The notes under the pieces were generated by a model. The model did not search any database and was not told where the DNA came from. It saw nothing but the letters and a program-made list of their open reading frames with translations. From positions 22,893,248 to 22,957,247 of the forward strand of contig CAIIXF020000003.1 in NCBI GenBank assembly GCA_903813345.2: a DNA stretch of 64,000 bases, given 5' to 3'. This DNA is from Owenia fusiformis. Lineage: Eukaryota > Annelida > Polychaeta > Sabellida > Oweniidae. Below, piece by piece: positions 49,031 through 59,314 of this stretch (position 1 is the stretch's first letter; the number at the start of each line of letters is the position of its first letter). The translations under genes were made by a program, and so were the position numbers.

Positions 49031-49809
49031 CTCATTAACATAAATGTGACGACGTTTTTGCACTTTAACCAACCAGGACAGCAGAGGTTTTGATTTTCGT
49101 GGCCTCTTTGTTTAAATGTTTACGACATGAAGGTGAGAAGTTCTGCTGTATTTTATTGCAATTCTTTAAAAATCGATGGGCTGCGATTTGAGAAATTCTA
49201 ATCTATTTACATGACTATGATTTGTATCGTTTGTATCGTTTTTGAAAGAACTCTAAAAACGACACAAATCACGTGTAAATAGTTCTCTGTGATCTGAACT
49301 TTGCCAATTTAACATTAATCTGAATAAAAGGAGAGTTCTACCTAACTGAAACCAAAATACGATTAAGGTGCGTAATCCAAAAACGAAAACGGCGGAATTT
49401 GACAGAAACTGTAAAGTCGAAACAATGCTGGTATAACAGGTATATATTCTTAAAAATTTAGCCATTTAAACAGTAAAATCAATCAAATTTTACGTTGGAC
49501 GAGGTGTGAAGGAACAAAAATGACCCAAAATCCAAGAAAAACGTACTTAACTGAAATGGTGGATGTCAGGGGGTAATTTGTGTGCTGTCCTACGAGCAAC
49601 CTAGACATATGTAAGTACCCTTAAAAACGTAGATGATATGAAACACATTCCTCTAACTGAATATACTATGAAGAAAGGGCTAGGTTGACTGAATTAAAAG
49701 ATAGAGCCTTTGTATTCGTAAATTCTGTCGATTATCTACTCGAAGGAGCGGCAACCTGTACGGAAAACAGCGGTATGGACGCGAAGGTGCGATCTGATCC
49801 CTACCTGTG

Positions 49810-50204
49810 ATTTTCATTTTGAGACTTCAACTTCAATCAAGCTTATTTCCTACACTGTATAGTCTATACTGAATATTACAAAAGTTGATTAAGAAATCTA
49901 TCCTTACCTATAATCTATCTATCTTCTGTCAGTATATATTCTTACAGCAGCACCTCTGATTTGTTGTTCAAGACGTCCCTCGACCTTTCAAAATTAGGGC
50001 CTACTGAATTTGCAGCAAAACAAATTCTTGGTGTGTCACATTGCTAATACGGGCTGAATAGTGACGTCACTCACGTGTCTGATGAAATCAAATCTTACAA
50101 TAGAGTCGTAATTACCATCCAATCTACCCTGAAACGATTCCAAAACTAAGACGAGGAATAATCGGAACCAATACTTAACACATCTACCACCCAAAATTAC
50201 TAAA
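49810..50204. promoter_or_regulatory. Upstream region of EIF2S2
   Basis: This short stretch between the transposable element and the EIF2S2 start codon must carry the promoter and 5' UTR. It has AGTGACGTCACTCACGTG near 50061, a CRE octamer (TGACGTCA) next to an E-box-like CACGTG, both common in housekeeping promoters. Confidence 0.5.
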
Positions 50205-53200
50205 ATGACTGAGGAAGAAGCGGTAAGATCTAAATCAATTGAATTTTTTTAAAAATCTGGGAAAAAATAAAAATGGCCTCCATCCAGTCCTTTGACTTCT
50301 GCCTTCACCGGCATTCTAACATATATCATATATCCAATGTATAGAAAGTATAGGGAATACCAGAATTCAGAGATAAATTTATCTCTATGAAAACTCACCC
50401 GTTATTATTTTGTATCAGCACTACTATACAGGTTTACTGAGCACAGCTGGCTCTGACACACCGTTCAAATATACCGTCTTGTGAAGTGGTTTACTCCCAA
50501 CTTCCAGCAGGCGCACTGGAATAAGTTAACAGTATTTAAGAAGAAATTCATAGAAATTCCAGATCTGGTTCGCACCATTTTTAACTTTTTGCGCATGTGT
50601 GTACTTTTCAGGCGCATGGGCATCGCCGCTAAAGGATCACGTGACTATTCATATTAAGCTAATGGGACTTATTTTGTAGCAAATCTTTACTTTCGAAACC
50701 AAAAATGGCTGCAATCCAAATTCAAAAGTTTTGTTGTCTGATAGAACATTGATTTACTACAACAGACTGTTGAACTACAACAGACTGTTGAAGGATCAAA
50801 ATAAGGTAACAACAAATAAAGTGTATTGTGAAAATTATGAAAATAAATCGGAATCTCCAATAGGCGAGATTTTAATCCAAGAACCTGGGAAATGTAAGTT
50901 ATCAGCCATGGTCTAAATAACATCATGGTCAAAGTAGCCAAAATAGCTCTATGACAAAATAACCCTATACTTCAATCCCCATATTTCCCCAATAAAAAAA
51001 GTTTTTGCCCAAGAAGTACTTTTTTCATGGCCTGACTGTGTTGACCATAGGCTCTACCACCTGAAATATAAGAATTACACAAAGATTGGGAGTCTTACTT
51101 ATCCTCTAGAGGTTAGAACACACATTGCAATGAAACCCCATCACCTTTGTTGCGTCAACCATTGAGCATTTAGCATGATATCCAAGAGGTAAAATAAGGA
51201 CCCTAAAAATGAATGATTTCCTTGTAAGTTCCCAAAGTTTCGATATGAAAAATTACCAACACTTGGGAAAATGAATGTTTGTTCGTTAATTTTGTGATTT
51301 ATAAGTTTGTGTATTCTTCTATATTTTGGTCTAAATTTTAAAGCATCACAAACAGATCCTACTGTATTAATAGACTAATACAATAGGCAACCCATTCATA
51401 CTTTCTGCACAGCATTTTGTTCAGACCAATAGTTCTGTAGATCATGCAGTTTCTTCTATCTTAAAACAGGCCATCCTCCTCTGCCCTGTCTTAAGCTCAT
51501 CTGCATACGACCGCAAAACTGTCTAATTAATTTCACATCAGACATGGTTGGATGACATGTCACCAAAGTTCAAGGGTCAATACATTATTTCATGATAGGG
51601 GCAACGCCTTCACAGAAGTCAACACGAGGAAAAATGGAAAAGTCCAAAAAGCATTTACACAAATTTCAATCAAGTACTCTCATTTTCTTCATAATGAACA
51701 AAACAAAGGTGATATGGTTTCATTGAAATGTGTGTTCTTACCTCTAGAAGGTAAGTAAGACTCCTAATCTTTAGGTAGCTCTTATATTTCAAGTGCTACC
51801 AACGCAGTCATGCCAGGAAAAAAGTAGTAAACAACTGCTACAGCTGATACTCCCTTGGTGTGAATAAGTATGAAATTAAGTGAATTTTCAAACATTATAG
51901 TGCAAGCCAAATTACATGGCCAGATTATGAAAATGTTAATCTTTCAAACCTCATTATTGATAAAATCAGTTTTATTGGTCAAGGATACGGAAACAGAACT
52001 CATTTACATTTTCATAGAAATGGATGATGCAAGTCTGAGAGAAACAACTGATATAAGTTTTAGTAATCCTGTTTTTTAGGATAAACTTAAGTCAAGTAAA
52101 CAGTAAACACATAAAGAATTAAAGTCTATACCAAGCATGATCAAACTGGAATCTTAATAAACGAGAAATATTATTAGCAAAAGGAAGTTTTAACTTGACA
52201 AGTCTATAAAAAATTATGATATATTTAGATGCAGTAGATATGGTGAGTAAATGAGGATCATTTTCATTTCCTAGAAAAAAAATCATTTTTATGTTATGAT
52301 TTTTATGGCACCATCACAAGTGGTGAAATATTGTTATTCTCAAACTTTTTTGTTTTTGACAGTGGTTGGTGTTCGGTTGTTGATGTCCAGTGGTTGGTGT
52401 TTGGTGGTCGGCATTTGCAGTCTTTACTTTGTAACAAATGGCAGATGGTGACATTTTGCATGTTTGCCTTTTGTTGACTTTCAAAAAGGCAGTGAAGTTA
52501 TCACAATACATGTGGACTATCATGATTTCACTCAGCTTAGGAAATAACTTGTTATTTGTTTAAACAAAGTCCATTTGTCTAATGCGATTTTGTCATGTTT
52601 TCATATTTTGACATTGTTTGTTGTTTATCCAAATTGTAACTTTTAAGTGAATGTGGTCCATATTTCAGTTTGTAGATTTTCATTTATAACATATTGAAAG
52701 TTATGATTTCTACAAATGGTATAAATTATAAAATGGTTTTAACCCCATAGGCAATCAATTAACATATCTATGTTCATAAGAGTTGTATTAAATTCAGGTT
52801 AAGATGACTTGCTAGGTTTTAATGTCTAGTTTTGTTTTATGATTTGGCAAAGGCAAATAAATATGTATCTGTCATAATAGTATACTGTACGCCCGGTATT
52901 ATTTGCGAGCTTTAATTTCGCGAATTTTGCGAAAACACGGTTTCGCGGCTATTAAATTTCGCAAATTACACAATGCGTGCCGGGCTATGTTTGCTCTTTC
53001 TGCATCGTTATACACCTTATATGTCCAGCGTTTGGAATTGGACTTCATGTTATCTTTTGCAATTTGCACTTCATTTGCAATGATGTCATCGATATCATTA
53101 TTGGGCCTACTGGTGGTACTGGGCAGAATCAGCCAACGTAAAATGGACATTACTGAAGTCCTGAAGATCGTGGATATCCAATTATCGCCCAATAACACTA

Positions 53201-56200
53201 GACGAAACGTTTACACAAAACAAAATGCATCAGAGCCCCGGGTAATAACAAATTCCCGGGGATTTAATTGGCAATTTCGCGACGATAATTTTTCGCGATT
53301 TTAAACCATCGCGAAAAGCGCGAAAGTTAATCGTACGCGAATAATACCAGGCGTACAGTAGCTCATCATTAGTGATTGTTTTGGTCTTGGAGTAAGTTGT
53401 AAATGTTGTAACAAAAATTTTAGAAAGTATGAATGACCAGGAATGGTGGGGCCCCCCCATGATTCTCAAAATTGAGACAATGGTGAATTAAACAGTTACT
53501 GTACTCCTGGTAAATTTCGACGCTATAAAAGAAGAAAATGAACATACAGTCTGACAGTATAGTACTAGTACTACAGCAAACGAAACATATCAAAAGTCCC
53601 AGGTCAAATCCCCGGGGATTTAAAAGACAAATTTCGCGACGATAAATGTTCGCGATTTTACTACATTCGCGAACAAAGTGAAATTAAATCACACGCGAAC
53701 AATACCCGGAGTACAGTATAGTAAATCTTGCCCACTGTCTGATTCTTCCTTCAATATAAACTTAAATTAAATTTACTATGACCTATTTTTCAGTTATTCG
53801 ATCCTACCATGAAGAAGAAAAAGAAAAAAAAGAAGACTGTTTTTGATCCAGATGCTCCAGTAGATGGCGGCACTGTAGAGACCCCCACAGAGACAAAAGT
53901 AGAAGTGACGGAAAAACAAGATGAAGAAGTGAAAGAAAACAAAGGTGCATACATCCTCTATTTTGTGTACAATTGTGGTGCAGGCCCTTAGGGGGGAGCG
54001 AAGGGACTCCCCTCCCCCACTGCCAAAAATTCTATCAAAATCATGCAGTTTTTCACCATTCTGAGCACTTTTCACATGATTTTTAGCCAAAATTTATCAA
54101 AAAGCCCCCCCCCCCCCTGGTTACAGGCCCGTGGTGGCTCATTTTAACCAATATTTGAAAAGGGGAGCAATCTCTCCTCGTTTGAAACTTTTATTTTTTG
54201 GCTGTTCAAAATTCCTTAAGCAGTTAACTTCAACTTGGGCAAAAATTATTTATCGTTCAACTTTATCTTGAATTCTACAATTAACCAATCGGTTTTGAAA
54301 AGGTTATATTTCAAGAAGTATTTAGAACATGGAGCTCGGCTGTTTGAAACAGATATTTTAAAATTGATCAAAGTAAAACATATTTTCAAAAAAATTTGGG
54401 CTGGAGTAGTGGGAGGATTGGGTTCCGAAATTTGTTGAGTTAACAGGGTTTTCATATTATGTACCAAATTACATTTAGTCATAATAACCAACTGAAATCA
54501 TTACTTACTCTATTTAATCTGATGTGCCAGATTTAAGAAATACAAAATTTAGTAAATACCCATAGACACGACCTGTACATGTAAATTTTGATGATGTTTT
54601 TCCAGTTGAACTTGACTTCACTGATGATTTTGGAGGCAAGAAGAAGAAAAAGAAGAAGAAGGTGTTTGATATGGAAGAAGTGAAAGATGCAGTACCAGTA
54701 AGTTCTCATTTAAACATGTATTCATTTGAGATTCAGATAAAAAATGTCCGATATCTACTTCTTTTCCTAAAAAGTTTACAGAATCTCGATTACTTGCTAT
54801 TTTTGTAGATTTTGGTCGTGAAATAGCATCAGAATGCAGAATTTTGTGAAAAAAGCAAATGTGTTCAAAAAATTTTACTGAAATTAAGTAGTCCTGCATC
54901 AAGACTTTTATCTTGTAATTTCTCCACCTTCCATCTTATTGATCTAGAACAGGGAACAGGGAAATAGTTGGCCTATATGATTTACATGGGTGTAAGTTCT
55001 AGCATTGATTCAAAACTACATTGTATTAGCTTATTATGTCAAATAAAAAGATAAAGTTTACACAAAAAAGTGCTATCAAATAGTGCAAAAAGAGAACATT
55101 AAGGCTGGTACAAAAAGTCTTTGTTTTAAATTCTTGTTAACATTTCAATCGAAGGTCAATTTTTGTATGGGCAATGCCAAATTTAAATAAACCTTTAATT
55201 ATAGGAATCAGAAGACAAAACAGAAGAAAATGACAATTCCACCCAAAAAGTAACAGATACTGACCTAGATTTAGACTTTACAAAACAGAAAAAGAAAAAA
55301 CGCAAGAAGATTACATTTGATGAAGACACAGCAGATAAAATGGAAACCGAAGACAAAGATGACGGTATGTTTATACTGGTTAATGTACACGCAAACACAA
55401 GCACTTCTGTAGTAAGAGAGGCACAAGAATGACACGATCCTAAATTTATGATTTGAAAGATTATTGAAAGTATCAATCAAACAGTAGTCTTAGAATTTCC
55501 ATTGAGATTACCACGCTCCATTCAACAAACTTAATCTGTTTACTAATAAATTTCTAAATTATTTCTTTGTCACACACATTATTAAGAAAAACAAATAGAA
55601 TGGTGATAAGTGCACTATTTTAAAGAATGCTCTACTTCTATGTTTCTGATGCAGATGGTACAGATTTCATAGATTCATCAGGCCCAGCGTGGTCAGGCTC
55701 AGACAGAGACTACACATATGATGAGGTAAGCTGTGCAAAATTTTTCTCCAGCATTTGGCTTATTACATATATGTATACTATACTCCTCACAACATACTTT
55801 GTGAAGTAATTTTTTGTAGTACTGATTATTACTTCATAATAATATTCAATTCTCTTTCCCAGAGGCAACTGGGTACTTCACCCAAGTGTGAATTCAAAAA
55901 TTAGGCTTATTTTGTGCCTATGTGAAAATCTAAATTGACTTGCTCATTAACAGCAGGCAACAGTTGAATTTATCAAGTTGTTTTTCCCAAGATGTTGTTC
56001 TCATGATGAAACCCCTGTGTAAGGACAATATTTTTAATGAACTCTTTATTGCAGCTTCTAACTAGAGTATTTGATAAGATGCGGGAAAAGAATCCAGATA
56101 TGGTAGCTGGAGAGAAAAAACGCTTCGTTATGAAACCACCACAAGTCATGCGAGTCGGCACTAAGAAGTCCTCATTCTCAAATTTTGCAGAAATCTGTAA

Positions 56201-57296
56201 AGCGTTACACAGACAACCTAAACATCTTCTAGCCTTCCTTTTAGCTGAGTTAGGAACCAGGTATGGCATGTGATGTATTCTCAATGTGTATGTGACATAT
56301 CAAGATCATATTACATACTGTTAATTTGAAGCTATTTAATTTTGAGACATTTGCTCTTCAGTTAAAATCCAGTTAAGGCTTTTAGTAGGCTACTGTAGAC
56401 TGGTAATTTAATTATGGTAATTATTCATCCAAAGTTTTGGTGAATATGTTAATTGGCAAAGTTTTTAAATCTTCAAATTCGCCAAAATTTAGTGAGTGTA
56501 AAATTCACCCAAATTACAGAAGCTGTGTTTCTCAGCATCAGTTCAAATCTCTTTCTAATTCATATTTATTGGTATGACACTATATCTCAAATTTTTTAAA
56601 AATTCCAGATGAAATAGTTCATTAAATGCCTCTTTATAAATACTGATTGGAAATGGTATTCTATGGTGTAAGATTGTTGATATCTGTTGTTAATTCCTAA
56701 TAAACATCATCATGCAATACAATTCTTTTTTCAGTGGTTCCATAGATGGTATGAATCAGCTCATAATAAAAGGCAGATTTCAGCAAAAACAAATAGAAAA
56801 TGTGCTTAGGAGATATATAAGTAAGTTATATGTAACAACCTTTCCTATCAAGCCTTATTAGACTGTAAGTTAAAAGATAATAGTGGTTGAATATTTTGGA
56901 GATATGTTGATTCAGGTTGGATAGTGTTGAGATTCTTTGGACGTTTAACATGTTCTATAATTACAGTTAATTAGTGTAAATAATGATCAAAAAAATAATT
57001 CAAAAAAGTACATAAAAATGAGGCGACACATTTAAAAATGAGAACTTGGCCTTTTATAAATTGATCGTCTTTATATTGATTACACATCATGCAAATGTAA
57101 ATGGTCATTTTATTTTGCAGAGGAATATGTGACTTGTCACACCTGTAGGTCACCTGACACAATTTTACAAAAAGATACCCGTTTGTTTTTCCTACAATGT
57201 GAAACGTGTGGTTCTCGCTGTTCTGTGGCTAGCATCCAATCAGGATTCAAGGCTGTGACGGGAAAACGTGCCGCCATCAGGGCTAAGACGTCATAA
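50205..57296 (+). CDS. EIF2S2: EIF2S2, eukaryotic translation initiation factor 2 subunit beta (complete, 8 exons, 319 aa)
   Basis: eIF2 beta is part of the ternary complex that brings initiator Met-tRNA to the 40S ribosome; it contacts eIF5 and eIF2B epsilon through lysine blocks. Exons are 50205-50222, 53794-53944, 54606-54697, 55205-55364, 55655-55725, 56055-56260, 56735-56820 and 57121-57296, all in phase, 320 codons. Residues about 11-18, 64-71 and 106-114 are the three K-boxes, in exons 2, 3 and 4. The core has the family hallmarks [63 protein letters not shown] and the C4 zinc finger CxxC (CHTC) ... CxxC (CETC). The end, [15 protein letters not shown], is typical. The first exon codes for only six residues and is followed by a 3.6-kb intron full of MITEs. 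Confidence 0.95.
52305..52475 (+). repeat. Dispersed TGGTGACAT-family repeat, copy 5
   Basis: Head ATGGCACCATCACAAGTGGTG, tail AACAAATGGCAGATGGTGACATTTTGCATG. The interior has GTGGTTGGTGTTCGG and GTGGTTGGTGTTTGG duplicated. It lies in EIF2S2 intron 1. Confidence 0.65.
52885..53358. mobile_element. 474-bp MITE with CTGTACGCC ends, EIF2S2 intron 1
   Basis: CTGTACGCCCGGTATTATTTGCG is mirrored by CGCGAATAATACCAGGCGTACAG, flanked by TA on both sides. It is unusually CpG-rich for this window, with repeated TTTCGCG and TCGCGA words. Confidence 0.88.
53499..53716. mobile_element. 218-bp relative of the preceding MITE
   Basis: CTGTACTCCTGGTAAATTTCG is mirrored by AACAATACCCGGAGTACAG, flanked by TA. 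It shares CCCCGGGGATTTAA..GCAATTTCGCGACGATAA-like sequence with the element 140 bp upstream. It lies 78 bp before EIF2S2 exon 2. Confidence 0.85.
53977..54131. repeat. GTAGCCAG-type foldback repeat with poly-C tract, copy 3
   Basis: It shares ATCATGCAGTTTTTCACCATTCTGAGCA with copy 2, has a run of 14 C and ends CTGGTTACAGGCCCG. It lies in EIF2S2 intron 2. Confidence 0.75.
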
Positions 57297-59314
57297 AATG
57301 AGACAATTCAAAAACTGTATCGTGTTTTATAGAATAATTTAATTAACTATATACATATGCATATGGAGGCAATGAATATGGACACTCTCAGAAAACAATG
57401 TTTGTGCAAAACCAGCCAGACTTTCATCATTTCATTAAGATTATCACGACATGGTGACAATAAGTTCTGTTGAGATCTTTTTTCCATGTAAATGTACATG
57501 CGTTTAGTATTCTAGGGCACACTATCATGTGATTAAGGTATCTCTTGATATGTAATAATAATGATGCTACATGAAAAGCCATTGCAAAATAAGCTAAGCA
57601 ATAGCATGGTATTTAATTATTTTATAAAGTTACTAAATTACTTTATCATGATACAAAAAATACTGGATGAAAATACTAGATTACTAACATTATTTGAAAT
57701 CTCTGAAAATATTTTCAAAATTACAGGTAGTTTATGAAGTGTTGTCTCATCAAACATCATGTAAAGTAAACAAGTTCACCATCTAAACAAGTTTTAGACA
57801 CATTTCTTTTTCTGCTCAAACTATGATACTTTTCAGTTAAAGGGGCTCAACCTTTAATATATTTTTTCTAAAATATACCCAAAAACTTAATTATAGCAAT
57901 ATGGATCTTCTGCTGTATGAGACACACTCCCTTCATTAATCTTGAAAATTCTCTTGGTGTTTACTAGAGTTCTTGTGGTGGGACCCACCCATTTTACTGC
58001 CCATGGGCGCTACACTAAGAGCCTTCAGTTAAACATTCACTGGGTCTAATAAACCCTGTTTTAAGCTTTAGCCTTGGATATCATAAGAGAATTTCATGGG
58101 CTATTTGAACAATGTTTCCAAGCGATAACTATGATATCCATAGGCCAGTTTATTATTTCCTGGGAGGAAATTTTTGTAAGACCATTAAGGTTTAGCCCCT
58201 GTAAGCAAAGTCAATGTACTGCACCTTAACTTTCTGATTTATTTTGTATCATGACAATCTTGCATTAAAGTATTCAAACTTTCTGTTCATTATTATTTTC
58301 TTGACATCCTGTCTATCTTGTTTATGTGATAAATTAAATAAAATATGTTTCTCAAACAATACTATCAATATATAAAATATTATGTGTGCTTTCCTTGGAG
58401 AGACCTTATATTTCCATAGAGGCCACATTGATAGAAAAATAGATATTTCCCCTTTGGTAAATGAAGGAATGAAGATTTATGATGCCATATTTGCAGCTAG
58501 CAATGTTGTTAAACTAAATTATAACAATGCAACACACTTGATCCTTTTGAATTTTCCAAAGTGGCAAAAAGAGGGGGTCGGGCAAACAAGAATGTTTTTT
58601 ATCGAGTCGAAAATTCATCCATTTCCACTCAGGATCAGGAATGGAATCACATTTCCATCGTTGTATGATTTGAGACTTGTCTTGGGTATAAATCACTGTC
58701 TTTTAAATCTGGCAATTTACAGTTTCCACTAATCTGCTAATAGAAATGTTGAGCAAAGTCTGAATGCTCAGAATCTATTGTTGGAACTATAACTGTATAA
58801 GAGTTGAGAGAATTCCACTGAATATTATGTCCTATTATTTCATTTTGTTTGTTTGAGAAGATCAAATCATCAAAAGATGCGTGAGGGAAAATTGATTTCA
58901 TCATTACCTCTCCCCCTAACTACACCAACTTTATTCCACAACTGCTGATAATTGGAAACCATCCCTTAGAAGCCTATGGTTCAACTTCATGCCATATGGA
59001 AACAACAACAACAACATATAGATTAAAGTTGAGATATAAACATAAACATGTACACGATTTATTTTTTACTAAAGATGACTTCTAAAGAATGCAAACAAAT
59101 GCTACATGGTTATATTTCCAATCCCGGGAATATTGTATTTCGTTCAGAGTATTTTGCTTCGAAGAAATTATATGTGGTGTGTCACTCAGCGCCATTTTTG
59201 ACTTTGCAAAAATATTTTGTGATTTCTCCAATTTTGGAGTATTTTTACGCTCATAGAGAAAGATTTAAATTCACACATTATGTTAGAAGAAAGAAGAGTT
59301 TGAGTGTGGACAGT
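57297..59314. other. EIF2S2 3' UTR and spacer to RTTN
   Basis: It is AT-rich, with a candidate EIF2S2 polyadenylation signal AATAAA at 58337-58342. A 116-codon frame at 58382-58732 has no recognisable features and I do not call it. The RTTN promoter and 5' UTR should lie in the right-hand part. Confidence 0.5.

Larger units (their letters stand above)
47655..49809. mobile_element. 2.15-kb inverted-repeat transposable element with ATTTT duplication
   Basis: The left end CACAGGTAGGGATCA...CGCC.TTC.CGT.CATACCGC.GTTTTCCGTA.AGGTT.CCGC.CCTTCGAGTAGA is repeated inverted at 49733-49809, giving termini of about 75 bp. ATTTT flanks both ends (47650-47654 and 49810-49814). No transposase frame is visible, so it is non-autonomous. 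A minisatellite and a second palindromic element are nested inside. Confidence 0.85.

Noticed and set aside
58382-58732. 116-codon plus-strand frame between EIF2S2 and RTTN
   Set aside because: It has no recognisable domain and no splice or transcript context; a frame of this length is expected by chance in AT-rich spacer.
59048-59314. Upstream extension of RTTN exon 1 (89 codons)
   Set aside because: The frame is open, but it has no resemblance to the short family N-terminus; the ATG at 59315 gives the expected length before KLGHQL. It is kept only as an alternative start.
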